DNA from: Photobacterium carnosum
GTDB taxonomy: Bacteria; Pseudomonadota; Gammaproteobacteria; Enterobacterales; Vibrionaceae
Length of the DNA stretch: 64,000 bases
Assembly: GCF_002849605.1 (NCBI RefSeq)
Contig: NZ_NPIB01000020.1
Location: 1 to 64,000, forward strand
Direction of reading: 5' to 3'
Part shown: positions 9,659-17,915 of the stretch, one piece after another
Layout: every line of letters starts with the position of its first letter
How positions within the stretch are numbered: position 1 is the stretch's first letter
The notes under the pieces: generated by a model
What the model was told of the DNA's origin: nothing
Databases searched by the model: none
What the model saw: the letters and a program-made list of their open reading frames with translations, nothing else
Position numbers and translations under genes: made by a program

Positions 9659-10067
9659 TAGATTTTCTTTTAATTAGATCAAGTTGAGTGCCATGAATAT
9701 GCGATTGAGTGTCCCAAGATGTATCATCAATAAACCCACTTGGTATTTTGATTTTGAATAAACCAAAAATAGAAAGTCCTTGAAGTTGCCATTTTTTAGT
9801 TAACTCACCTACCAGCAAATAAGATGGACGACCTTGTTTCATTCGCCCTATCTTTTTGCTGAGTAACCATCCTTGGATTAGTCCAATGGCAATACCGATA
9901 GGTAGACCCATCAACCCAAGGATGATCAAGCAAATCAAAGCAAAACACATGATCGAACCACCAAACACCATGCCCAACTCTGAGGACGTTAAACCAAGCA
10001 GAATAATTGCTGCCTCATCTAGATCATCAAGTTTGGTTTGTTGAGTATTCTCTCTTTGTGTTTGCAT
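9639..10067 (-). CDS. TraL-like small membrane protein (TIGR03750/DUF3487-like)
   Basis: 142 residues. A central hydrophobic hairpin of two adjacent membrane segments (about 33-72: GSIMCFALICLIILGLMGLP then IGIAIGLIQGWLL) is followed by a basic loop (SKKIGRMKQGRP) and a soluble tail. This fits the TIGR03750 family of conjugative membrane proteins found between the pilin-like and virB8-like genes. The role is probably inner-membrane pilus or pore assembly, by analogy with TraL/VirB3. Confidence 0.8.
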   Translation of the reverse strand: MQTQRENTQQTKLDDLDEAAIILLGLTSSELGMVFGGSIMCFALICLIILGLMGLPIGIAIGLIQGWLLSKKIGRMKQGRPSYLLVGELTKKWQLQGLSIFGLFKIKIPSGFIDDTSWDTQSHIHGTQLDLIKRKSNDEDEI

Positions 10068-10075
10068 AATAGTTA

Positions 10076-10462
10076 TTAGAACGAAAGGCCAAATGAATCT
10101 TTAGCTGTGCCCATGATCCAAATAACAGCAATAATTAGGATAATGGCTACAGCAACGTTCAAACCAAGATCAAAGAATGTTGACTTACCATTACGCCAGT
10201 TGTTGTATGCAGCGATAGTGTTTTGAGATACAACAACGAATGCGGCAAGTACGATTGCTGCGATAACTACACCGGCAACACCAAATACAATGTTCTTACC
10301 CGTTGCTATGTAATCTGATGAAGCTCCCCCTGGCACATCTGCACTTGGAAGTGAACCACCAGCAGCATGAGCTTGGACAGAACAAATAGTGGATAGAAGT
10401 AATGTTGCTGTACGCACTTTTGTTTTCTTAAATACGTTTAGTGGTTTTTTTAAATTTTTCAT
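10076..10462 (-). CDS. Candidate conjugative pilin or membrane protein (PFL_4702/TIGR03745-like)
   Basis: With the ATG at 10462 (GGAAT upstream) the product has 128 residues; a TTG at 10474 would add four. A signal sequence ending near QAHAAGG is followed by two hydrophobic helices (about 56-80 and 100-120) joined by a short polar loop (NTIAAYNNWRNGKST). That is the layout of VirB2/TraA-type pilins. The family sits in this position in MPF_G elements. The pilin role is inferred from topology. Confidence 0.75.
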   Translation of the reverse strand: MKNLKKPLNVFKKTKVRTATLLLSTICSVQAHAAGGSLPSADVPGGASSDYIATGKNIVFGVAGVVIAAIVLAAFVVVSQNTIAAYNNWRNGKSTFFDLGLNVAVAIILIIAVIWIMGTAKDSFGLSF

Positions 10463-10487
10463 TTCTGATTCCAACTGAAAATGTTTT

Positions 10488-10721
10488 TTATGTAAGGTAA
10501 TAAAAGGAAAAAATCATCAAGCAAAGCCAACGTGCTATTAGTTCTATTGCTTCATCTGAATCAAGTCTGTTTTTCGACCAAGACTTGTAACAAGCGGTGA
10601 ACATCATTGCGCCTATGATTAGATAAATAATCACAAAGATGCTGGATAAAATAATTGATAGAGAGCTTGATTGTGCCGCCCCCTGAACCGTTGCATTCCA
10701 AGCGTCTATTGCTTTACTCAT
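10488..10721 (-). CDS. Small membrane protein of the transfer region (PFL_4701/TIGR03758-like)
   Basis: 77 residues with two membrane segments (about 20-45 and 60-77) flanking a charged loop (YKSWSKNRLDSDEAIELIARW). Size, topology and position between the RAQPRD gene and the pilin-like gene match the PFL_4701 family of integrating conjugative elements. Its biochemical role is not known. It is 6 bases from its upstream neighbour. Confidence 0.75.
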   Translation of the reverse strand: MSKAIDAWNATVQGAAQSSSLSIILSSIFVIIYLIIGAMMFTACYKSWSKNRLDSDEAIELIARWLCLMIFSFYYLT

Positions 10722-10727
10722 AAGTAC

Positions 10728-11057
10728 CTATCCTTGAAATTGTGAACCGCCGTTGTCTAAAACAGAGACAGGCACAGGCTGCAAAGGTCGATACAAGAAA
10801 TCATCAACTTGCTTTTGAAGTTTTAGAATTTCGTTTTGAAATTTGGCATAGTTAAACTGCGCTTTAGCGCGAGTATTAGCGGAGGCTTGAGAGGCCGTTG
10901 CTAATTCATTTATCTTTGCCAGTTGAGTTGATACCGTTTGCAATCCAATACGCTCACGCTGACTATTTGGACGCAGAGAACCACGATCATGAGCAGCTAA
11001 GGCTGAGGTAGAACTACAAACAAGAAGTAAGGCTAATACAGCCGTTTTCATCTTCAT
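10728..11057 (-). CDS. RAQPRD-family conjugative element protein
   Basis: 109 residues with a signal peptide (MKMKTAVLALLLVCSSTSALA). The mature part is a helical region with the pattern NSQRERIGLQTVSTQLAKI...YNYAKF-like ... DFLYRPLQP, which resembles the RAQPRD proteins that open MPF_G gene clusters. The expected RAQPRD hexapeptide is not literal here. It is probably periplasmic and the first gene of the 11.06-3.29 kb operon. Confidence 0.7.
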   Translation of the reverse strand: MKMKTAVLALLLVCSSTSALAAHDRGSLRPNSQRERIGLQTVSTQLAKINELATASQASANTRAKAQFNYAKFQNEILKLQKQVDDFLYRPLQPVPVSVLDNGGSQFQG

Positions 11058-11201
11058 TTGTTACTCTCATTGTTATTTGATGCGGTAAGGTTAAAGCGGT
11101 TTTAATTTAAGGCTGGAATTAGTTGGTAAACGGTAAATTGGACAATTAAAAGAAGTGAATTGAGCTAGGGAGTGTTGATTTTGTAGTTTGCAAAAACAAT
11201 A
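11058..11201 (-). promoter_or_regulatory. Likely promoter region of the transfer operon
   Basis: A noncoding gap lies between the terminator of the pilus-associated block and the RAQPRD gene on the minus strand. Because an apparent terminator precedes it, transcription of the MPF genes should start here, but no convincing -35/-10 pair was identified. Confidence 0.35.
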
Positions 11202-11227
11202 AAAGCCATCCTTAATAGAATGGCTTT
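11202..11227 (-). terminator. Terminator between the pilus block and the transfer operon
   Basis: AAAGCCAT and ATGGCTTT pair over eight bases around a ten-base loop. On the minus strand it continues as TATTGTTTTTG. It lies 12 bases after the stop of the 404-residue exported protein. Confidence 0.7.
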
Positions 11228-11238
11228 AGCTAACTTAT

Positions 11239-12453
11239 TTAGTTTACAAATATTTCATAAGTTAAAGGGTAAACTTCTGTTCGCTTAGATTCGCAAGCCG
11301 ACCAGCGAGTTAACTTATCACTGCTCTTTTTACTTAGAGATAAAATAGACATAAAATTGTACCTGTTATCGAACATACTTGAATCGCGCATATGTTCAGG
11401 TATGTATTGCTCAATTGTTGGATTATCCTTATCAATAATCGCGCATTCTTGAGCAATATTTCTGTTCATTTTTATATTATGTGAATTTTTTAAAGATATA
11501 GATGTATTAGGATTCCAATATCTAACGCCACCTCGTATATAGAATAAAATCCTCAAATATTTCGGAGTTTTGTTTGTAAAGCCTAATTCACTCACATCAT
11601 GACCTTTTCTATTAGGTTTATTTTTTAATAGGAATCGGCCAGAAAATAGAATGGGCGCATTAATTTGTTCGCGCTGATTAGCAGACACCGAAAAATAAGG
11701 GGCTGTACTTGAGCCGTAGTTACCCTGTTCATTACTACTGCTGCTTGATCCCCCTGGCATAAATGCGTGAATCGTAGGTCGAAGTCGAACCAAAGCATGA
11801 TCTGCACTGTTATACATTACATCTTCTTGAGGTATACCGTTGTCATTTTTAACAAAATTAACCATTCTGGGTTGAAAGCCAAGTTGGGAATTAATAAACT
11901 CTTTATCTCTATCATACTTATCCCATACAGAGTCATCGAGTGGTGTTTTTTTATCTGTTAACGAACCATAAACATCTAGACCATCAAAACGATAACCAAA
12001 CATTGATTTTTGTTGATTGTAACGACCACTACCATCATCCCAAGCCGTACTTGCAAAGTTCATCATAAGTTGCCTTGCAAATTTCTGATTACCTTTTAAG
12101 GTTAGAGAGAAATTCGTAGGTGTCCCCTGCATCTTATCTAATGGAATATATACCTGATATAACAGTCGATCTTGAGTATATTGCTTAACATCAATATCAC
12201 TTGTGGTCTTATCAATAAATCGTTCTGCTTGTGCTGTACCAGCTACGTATTGCAGTGACGGCATTGTTGGTATTGTTCCATTTTCAGTCAAATACTCTTG
12301 TCTTGGAATGATTATATTGTCCGAATATGTCGGGGAGGTATTCATTACCCCTGAGTGATCTTTTTTATTTGGATAGTAAACAGCGTTTGCATAACCAGAG
12401 ATAGCAATAGAAGAAAATATTAATGCATTAAGTGTCGTTCTAAGTATTGTCAT
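11239..12453 (-). CDS. Exported protein of unknown function, pilus locus (1 of 3)
   Basis: I do not recognise a family. With the ATG at 12453 the product has 404 residues; a TTG at 12465 would add four. The ATG lies one base past the stop of the upstream gene, so the two are translationally coupled. The precursor has a signal peptide (about residues 1-23). The mature protein is polar and Asn/Ser/Tyr-rich, with a low-complexity SSSSSNEQGNYGSS segment near 245-260 and few cysteines. Location between prepilin genes and the mating-pore operon suggests a surface or periplasmic role in the pilus or mating contact (inference). Confidence 0.75.
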   Translation of the reverse strand: MTILRTTLNALIFSSIAISGYANAVYYPNKKDHSGVMNTSPTYSDNIIIPRQEYLTENGTIPTMPSLQYVAGTAQAERFIDKTTSDIDVKQYTQDRLLYQVYIPLDKMQGTPTNFSLTLKGNQKFARQLMMNFASTAWDDGSGRYNQQKSMFGYRFDGLDVYGSLTDKKTPLDDSVWDKYDRDKEFINSQLGFQPRMVNFVKNDNGIPQEDVMYNSADHALVRLRPTIHAFMPGGSSSSSNEQGNYGSSTAPYFSVSANQREQINAPILFSGRFLLKNKPNRKGHDVSELGFTNKTPKYLRILFYIRGGVRYWNPNTSISLKNSHNIKMNRNIAQECAIIDKDNPTIEQYIPEHMRDSSMFDNRYNFMSILSLSKKSSDKLTRWSACESKRTEVYPLTYEIFVN

Positions 12454-12454
12454 T

Positions 12455-13159
12455 TTAACCCCCAACCACTGTCAATTTAGCCTGATTAACAAAAGTTCCT
12501 GATAATTGCTCACCTAATTCATCATTTTTCACAATAGAATTTAAAGTGATTTTAGGTCTAACAATATACTCATGGTATTTCTTCAAACCAGTCATGCTAT
12601 CGCCAGCCAATAGATTTACACTAACAGCAGACTCGAACACTGAGCTTTTACGATTGCCACGATCACGGTTTGGAATAATGCTTTTTTCAAGCATGACAAC
12701 CTTTGATAGAACAACCGTATTGGTATCAACATCTATCAAATCAAACGCTACTGACGTAGGTGAACGCACCATCGTTGATGCGGCAGTGTCTCGACCAATT
12801 AATCCCCCCATAGTCATTGGCCTTGAACTTGAATTTTGAACATTAAACTCCACTTCAAATCCAACTGAAAGATACCCTAATTGACCCGTGTTAACTCTAG
12901 TATCAACACCCCAACGTGACATAGTAGGATCACTCTTATCAACGAACCTCGGAACGTTAAGGTCGTAAGTATTGATTGATGGAATAGCCATTCCACTTAT
13001 CTGATTTTTAATATCTTCATCTTGAGAGAGCCTTTGTGCTGACTCTTTTGCTTTAGTTTCAAAGTTATTAAATTTATCTTCTGACACATTCGATGCTTGT
13101 GCCAACGTTGATAAAGAAAAAGCCACTAAAACCGATATACTTAAAATTGTTTTTTTCAT
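12455..13159 (-). CDS. Exported protein of unknown function, pilus locus (2 of 3)
   Basis: The start is taken at ATG 13159 (MKKTILSISVLVAFSLSTLAQA), because this places a clean signal peptide at the N-terminus. An upstream in-frame start would add 20 unlikely residues overlapping the preceding gene. The product of 234 residues is mostly beta-predicted and has no cysteine. It begins 5 bases after the upstream stop and is coupled to the next gene. No known domain is recognised. It probably acts outside the inner membrane with its two exported neighbours. Confidence 0.75.
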   Translation of the reverse strand: MKKTILSISVLVAFSLSTLAQASNVSEDKFNNFETKAKESAQRLSQDEDIKNQISGMAIPSINTYDLNVPRFVDKSDPTMSRWGVDTRVNTGQLGYLSVGFEVEFNVQNSSSRPMTMGGLIGRDTAASTMVRSPTSVAFDLIDVDTNTVVLSKVVMLEKSIIPNRDRGNRKSSVFESAVSVNLLAGDSMTGLKKYHEYIVRPKITLNSIVKNDELGEQLSGTFVNQAKLTVVGG

Positions 13160-13164
13160 AATTA

Positions 13165-14214
13165 TTAAATACCTAGCCACATCATGTCTGAATATTTCGT
13201 CATTAATGATCGTGTCCAAATCTTATATTGATCCACCCAAGAACTTGCTGCTTTTTCGGCATAGGGATTTCCGGCTTGTTTTTCTTTTTGTAACCAGTCA
13301 TTTGATAAATGTTCCGCGTATTTAAGCTCACTAGAATCCAAATCAAAATTATTGTTCCGAATTGAATGTGGCATTGATTGTGTATTTAATATTTCAATAC
13401 AAACCTTAACCGGTAGCTCTCTAACACCTAGATTAAACGTATGTGCCGCACTGTTTTGCATGAAATATTGAGATTCACCAACTTTATTCGGACTACCTTT
13501 TACTTGTACTTGGGGTGATATGTACGAGCCTAAGACTTTAAGACCATCAAAGCTTGATATGGTCATTTTTATTCTTGTAGTTACACCATTTTTAATGACG
13601 TTAATTACGCTTTGTGAACGTACATATAAAAGACCAGATTTACCCGTTGCAGCACTTCCATAAGAGTCACAATCCCCATTAGGTTTAGGGTAAGGTGCAA
13701 CCTGCCCCGAATACAAAATCCAAGTATCAACACCATTAGGTCTTTTAATTTCTTTACCATCTGTAATTGGAACTAAGTTATTGTTGTAATAGGAAACGCC
13801 ACCTGAACTAGTGATCTTGTTACGATAAAAATCCGTATTATTAGACTCAGCTAGTGGCGTATTTTGATCATATATATTACCAAACCTATCGCGCCCAAAT
13901 TGGCGTGAAATAGGATCTAAATTTCGTTTGTCATTCAACGTTCGCTGCAAATATAACTGGCGTTTCCATTCACTCTCATAACCTTGGCTTGTGGTTTTAG
14001 GTAACTCTTTTAATGCGTTTTCAGAATTAAGAACACCAACAAACTTTTTAAGGCTTTGTTCCGAATGTTTTTCAGCTTTAAGTTTTGCAGCCCAGACTAA
14101 ATCAGCTTTTTCTTTAGCCGCAGCTATATCATCATCATATGTGTTATTTCCTGCATAACTAAATGGGCTTAAAGCAATGGCAATTAGAACGCTTAATCTC
14201 TGTGTTTTAGTCAT
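13165..14214 (-). CDS. Exported protein of unknown function, pilus locus (3 of 3)
   Basis: 349 residues with a signal peptide ending near FSYAGN. A charged helical region (about 25-110) containing AAAKEKADLVWAAKLKAEKH is followed by a beta-rich part with two well separated cysteines. The gene overlaps the end of the pilV-like gene by 8 bases, tying it to the minor pilins. No family is recognised. A tip-complex or pilus-assembly role is possible but unproven. Confidence 0.75.
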   Translation of the reverse strand: MTKTQRLSVLIAIALSPFSYAGNNTYDDDIAAAKEKADLVWAAKLKAEKHSEQSLKKFVGVLNSENALKELPKTTSQGYESEWKRQLYLQRTLNDKRNLDPISRQFGRDRFGNIYDQNTPLAESNNTDFYRNKITSSGGVSYYNNNLVPITDGKEIKRPNGVDTWILYSGQVAPYPKPNGDCDSYGSAATGKSGLLYVRSQSVINVIKNGVTTRIKMTISSFDGLKVLGSYISPQVQVKGSPNKVGESQYFMQNSAAHTFNLGVRELPVKVCIEILNTQSMPHSIRNNNFDLDSSELKYAEHLSNDWLQKEKQAGNPYAEKAASSWVDQYKIWTRSLMTKYSDMMWLGI

Positions 14215-15433
14215 CTGTTAACGATCTCTGGCATGAAATTATGTAACTAATATTTGCACCAAGTGGTACTTCACTTGCACCTAGTTGAGCTTTATCGTGT
14301 GACGCTTCGTGAGAGTAGTTAGTTGTTGTATTTGTATCACCCCAAAAACCATTTTGACCATTAACATCACGACCATAGTTAATAAGATAAAAATGAATCC
14401 AATAGCGGTTATAGGTGTATTTAATGTCACTCGTTAAGCCAAAAGTTGCTATGTTGGCAAACGCATTGTTAGGCATTTCATTTTTGTCCATCATTGCATT
14501 AACAAGTGGATAAATGGCCGAAATAAAACCACTAATCTTTATGTCTTCTGCAGTGTATGGATTAGAGCTAGATGCCGTTGTACCATCCATCTTTTTGCAC
14601 AATGAAAAATCTAATTTTTGCCTATCTGAAATATTGATGCCGTCAATGCTACTCGTATGACCAATATCAATAGAGCGAACACCAGCCGCCATAATTAGAC
14701 GGTCACTACCTAGCTTTGTACCGTCAGTTAATTGAATTTTCCCATTACCAGCAATAAGGGTTTTATTACCAGTGTCCCAATCAGCCTCCAACTTGACCGT
14801 ACCATCTAACTTTAAGTAACCATTAGATGATGATGGCGTGTAACCACTGGCTATATCAATAGGTACTTGAAGCCACGTTTTATCAGCCTCTATGACTATT
14901 TCTGAACGGACAATCATCGAAGACACACGCTTCACTAAAGCCCAATCTCTTTTTTGTGATGGACTCAGATTCTTAATAGTACGAACCGATGATTGTGATA
15001 ATGAATTACCGAAATTAAAGTCTGTAACATCAATTTTAAGTAACTTCCTTTTATCATTATCTGGATCTGTAATTAAAACCATGTCCCCACCAAATGCTGA
15101 TTTCGTTACATCATCACAATTTGTTGCCGCCTGTTCTGGTGTTGGGCTTTCAACGCAATTTGGTACAGTACCTAATTCAGCAAGATCTTCTAAAGAACTT
15201 GGGAATTGTTCTTCTGGTGTTGAATCAACACCGTTTTCTTGATCTTGTTTAGACTTGATCAACTGATATTCTTGAACGTAATTAAGTGTATTTGTGATAT
15301 TTTTTGCTATAAACAACGCTCGTTCGTCATTTTCTTTTCGATCAAAAATACGTTGTTCATACATAGCTACAGCACTTGCACCAATCAGACCAGCAAGAAG
15401 CAACGGCAATAAAAAACCTTTTTGATTATTCAT
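14207..15433 (-). CDS. pilV: PilV-like minor pilin / tip protein
   Basis: 408 residues with a very short leader (MNNQKG) followed by a hydrophobic helix FLLPLLLAGLIGASAVAMYE, so it resembles a prepilin without the usual Glu5. The helix continues into FIAKNITNTLNYVQEYQ, reminiscent of PilV of R64-type thin pili. The C-terminal half is Ser/Asn/Gly-rich, as in adhesive tips. No shufflon or recombinase gene is seen nearby, so a single fixed C-terminus is likely. The pilV name rests on position and architecture and is tentative. Confidence 0.55.
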   Translation of the reverse strand: MNNQKGFLLPLLLAGLIGASAVAMYEQRIFDRKENDERALFIAKNITNTLNYVQEYQLIKSKQDQENGVDSTPEEQFPSSLEDLAELGTVPNCVESPTPEQAATNCDDVTKSAFGGDMVLITDPDNDKRKLLKIDVTDFNFGNSLSQSSVRTIKNLSPSQKRDWALVKRVSSMIVRSEIVIEADKTWLQVPIDIASGYTPSSSNGYLKLDGTVKLEADWDTGNKTLIAGNGKIQLTDGTKLGSDRLIMAAGVRSIDIGHTSSIDGINISDRQKLDFSLCKKMDGTTASSSNPYTAEDIKISGFISAIYPLVNAMMDKNEMPNNAFANIATFGLTSDIKYTYNRYWIHFYLINYGRDVNGQNGFWGDTNTTTNYSHEASHDKAQLGASEVPLGANISYIISCQRSLTDD

Positions 15434-15441
15434 ATAGTTCC

Positions 15442-16431
15442 TTACTTCTTGTTACGGCACATAGTCATATAACCCATTAAAATAGAAGCTTTTTTAGATG
15501 ATGATGTTCCTCTATCGGCATAGCTGTTATAAACCTCATATTTGTCTGAATAGGTACTCAGAGCAGTAAATGAAGTCCAAAGTATCCATGAATCGCCATT
15601 ATCAATTGGGCGTGAATAAACAGAAGAAATAGACGTAAATTCATCCGAAACTAAATTGCTAGGCGCAATACCATTGAACCAAGTTAAGATCTTTGGTTCT
15701 GTATCGCGTTTGTCACAGATTGGTTTTGGTACTAATTCCCCTGAAAGCAAAGTACCACTGTCTCTGATCAGGCCATTAGAGACTGATAATTGTGTTTTAC
15801 CATCTGTAGTAGTTAACGTTATATCCCTAACGTCTGTGATCTGTTTATCACCAACAATCCAATCGCTCTTTAAAGGTTTAGAACCATCTGCAGGTATGTA
15901 TAAATCGCTATCCACAGTTCCACCACCATCACCACCGGTATTAATAGTCCATGTCTTAGTTGATAGTAGGGAATATGAAATTTTGAGATTAGTACCATCC
16001 ACTGTTACATGTGGAAGCTCTTTACTTGCAAGACCAATAAATAAACTTCGGTCACGCTTCGATAACTTTGTCATTGGCACTAAAATAGAATGAATTTTGC
16101 CGTCATTTTCAGAGATAAGCGTAATCTTTTCACCCCAAAGAGTTTTGTTAATATGAGTACAATACTCAAGATTACCGCCACCACTTGCCTCACATGAGTA
16201 GTCATAACCGTTAGTGATCATATCCTCTAATGAGTTAGGTACTCCCATCTGAAAAACAGCACTTTGTAATAGGCTTCCAGTCTCATTTAATCGCTTAACT
16301 TGAGTATTATAATAATTTGATAGCGACTGATTCTTGTGCTGCTTAAATGCGTAAATTCCAACTATGCTGACCACAACTAAAACGACAAGTAATTCAATAA
16401 GCGTAAAGCCTTTATTTTGTAATTTCTTCAC
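15442..16431 (-). CDS. Type IV prepilin-like protein (large minor pilin)
   Basis: 329 residues. A leader MKKLQNKG precedes FTLIELLVVLVVVSIVGIYA, a perfect class III signal with cleavage after Gly8 and Glu at mature position 5. The rest is a large, mostly beta C-terminal domain with several cysteines (YDYSCEASGGG..EYCTH near residue 70). It is far larger than a major pilin, so it is probably a minor or tip pilin. It starts a block that runs into the pilV-like gene with 8 bases between them. Confidence 0.8.
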   Translation of the reverse strand: MKKLQNKGFTLIELLVVLVVVSIVGIYAFKQHKNQSLSNYYNTQVKRLNETGSLLQSAVFQMGVPNSLEDMITNGYDYSCEASGGGNLEYCTHINKTLWGEKITLISENDGKIHSILVPMTKLSKRDRSLFIGLASKELPHVTVDGTNLKISYSLLSTKTWTINTGGDGGGTVDSDLYIPADGSKPLKSDWIVGDKQITDVRDITLTTTDGKTQLSVSNGLIRDSGTLLSGELVPKPICDKRDTEPKILTWFNGIAPSNLVSDEFTSISSVYSRPIDNGDSWILWTSFTALSTYSDKYEVYNSYADRGTSSSKKASILMGYMTMCRNKK

Positions 16432-16602
16432 AAGTAACTTCCAGAATATAAAGTACAGCCAGTATAAAACTTGTTTTAACTAACCCTTTTTTTAGACGGT
16501 TAACTAATAATTACTTGCTGGTGGGTTGAGACTGCAAACTGCAATTTCTATTTAGAAGGGAAAAAATAGCGACCCGAAGATCGCTTATTTTTGTGGAGAG
16601 TA
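16432..16602 (-). promoter_or_regulatory. Gap between prepilin genes
   Basis: The gap holds the terminator at 16565-16588 and then about 130 bases of AT-rich DNA leading to the large prepilin gene on the minus strand. A promoter is expected here but no clear consensus was identified. Confidence 0.3.
16565..16588 (-). terminator. Terminator after the 196-residue prepilin gene
   Basis: On the minus strand AGCGA/TCGCT enclose an eight-base loop and are followed by ATTTTTT. It lies 15 bases past the stop at 16603. Confidence 0.65.
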
Positions 16603-17193
16603 TTACTCGTAATTTGACTCACTATCAGGAACAATTGGATTTATTAAGCATGGTGATAATGGTGTTTCTGAATTGCGAATGTAAACAGAAGACAGTGGAT
16701 ACTCAAAGGCAATACCATCACTAGAACTTAATAACTGGCCATGCAAAGAATTAGCAAAATACTTAGACTTATCTTTGAATGCATCACTAAAGAATACTTT
16801 TATCTGAATCTTATTTAACTTAGTGCGTTTGTTATGATCAGCTTGCATTTCGGCTTTAGTGAAAAACTCACCTTTAACCGCTTTGAATGAGTACGAGGCT
16901 TTCTTAATAATACCTGATGTATCTATTGAGTTCCCTTGACCATCATTGATGTTATAAACAATTGGATTACCCTCTATATCTGTACTCTCAAATAATTTAC
17001 ATGAAGACATTAACTTAGTCCCATGTAATTCTGCTTCTAACCTTATGTCATCAACAAACTCTATAACCTGTTCTTTTTCAATATAAGGCTTAATCACATT
17101 ATTGATAACTGCTGGAATTGTAGCCCCTAAAATAATCACAATTACAATCACAACCAGTAATTCTATCATCGTGAACCCACGATTATTTTTCAT
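16603..17193 (-). CDS. Type IV prepilin-like minor pilin
   Basis: 196 residues. The leader is only six residues (MKNNRG) before FTMIELLVVIVIVIILGATI, with Glu at mature position 5. The C-terminal domain is small, with a pair of cysteines (SSCKLF near 62 and SPCLIN near 185) spaced as in a disulphide-bounded pilin loop. It lies between the paralogous PilS-type genes and the larger minor pilins, with its own terminator. Confidence 0.8.
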   Translation of the reverse strand: MKNNRGFTMIELLVVIVIVIILGATIPAVINNVIKPYIEKEQVIEFVDDIRLEAELHGTKLMSSCKLFESTDIEGNPIVYNINDGQGNSIDTSGIIKKASYSFKAVKGEFFTKAEMQADHNKRTKLNKIQIKVFFSDAFKDKSKYFANSLHGQLLSSSDGIAFEYPLSSVYIRNSETPLSPCLINPIVPDSESNYE

Positions 17194-17274
17194 TTATTCT
17201 CTCCACTAACTCAATTTCTTGGAGTTTATACACATATCAATAAGTGGCTGATTTTAGTTGCTTCAAGCAAAAAA

Positions 17275-17303
17275 AACGGTAATAACAAATAGTCATTACC
17301 GTT
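17275..17303 (-). terminator. Terminator after the second PilS-like gene
   Basis: AACGGTAAT and ATTACCGTT pair over nine bases. On the minus strand the hairpin is followed by a run of T. It begins 16 bases past the stop at 17319. Confidence 0.8.
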
Positions 17304-17318
17304 CTTGTAAAGTAGCTA

Positions 17319-17843
17319 TTAAACATCTATATCAATCGTTGTGCTTTTTCCATCACGACCACTAGCTTCAACTTTTCCAAAGCTACCGCAGTCTTTTGCT
17401 TTTGTGCAGCGTTCAACAGAGCGATATAACATGCTGTTTTCTACCGCGCCTACTGAGTCATAATTAATTTTGGTTACTGCAACATTAATATGCTGATTTC
17501 CATACGCTCTTGATGATGTAATAACGTAATCACCACCAAACGGATTCGCCCCTCTACCATCATTATCAGTGCCGCAAATTTCAATTGGCAATAACTGTTT
17601 ATCGCACATACTAGCCACAGAAATAGATTTATACGTGTATTGCGAACCACGCCACAGAGGGGCTTGAGAAATCATTACATCTAGCGCACTGTTTACACGA
17701 TAAGTATCTAGTTGAGCGATAACTTTTGGTTTAACTGCATTGCCAATAATGGCAAGAATTGCGATAACTACTAGGACAATCAATAACTCAATTAACGTAA
17801 AACCTTGCTCTTTATTTTCAACTTTAATATTTGAACTTTTCAT
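17319..17843 (-). CDS. Second PilS-like type IV prepilin (paralogue)
   Basis: The start is placed at ATG 17843 (MKSSNIKVENKEQG then FTLIELLIVLVVIAIL). An ATG at 17882 would add 13 residues read through the terminator of the preceding gene. The 174-residue product is a clear paralogue of the next gene upstream: both share FTLIELLIVLVVIAIL, ISVASMC, EICG/ELCG, NPFGGDY and a VKPKV motif after the helix. Two more cysteines (VERCTKAKDCG) appear near the C-terminus. Whether it forms its own filament or mixes with the first pilin is unknown. Confidence 0.85.
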   Translation of the reverse strand: MKSSNIKVENKEQGFTLIELLIVLVVIAILAIIGNAVKPKVIAQLDTYRVNSALDVMISQAPLWRGSQYTYKSISVASMCDKQLLPIEICGTDNDGRGANPFGGDYVITSSRAYGNQHINVAVTKINYDSVGAVENSMLYRSVERCTKAKDCGSFGKVEASGRDGKSTTIDIDV

Positions 17844-17867
17844 AACCAACACCAAAAAAATTCGAAA

Positions 17868-17893
17868 AAAAAGGCGACTCATAGAGCCGCCAT
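17868..17893 (-). terminator. Terminator after pilS
   Basis: On the minus strand GGCG and CGCC arms enclose CTCATAGAG-type loop sequence and are followed by eight T. It sits 23 bases past the pilS stop and would limit transcription into the next prepilin gene, favouring the first pilin. Confidence 0.75.
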
Positions 17894-17915
17894 TTTTGTT
17901 ATGACCTATCTAAAA

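Noticed and set aside
12546-12839. 97-codon plus-strand ORF inside an exported-protein gene
   Set aside because: It is an antisense shadow of the clearly coding minus-strand gene with a signal peptide.
14207-15433. PilV shufflon
   Set aside because: No inverted partial pilV segments, 19-bp shufflon repeats or rci-type recombinase gene occur beside the pilV-like gene.
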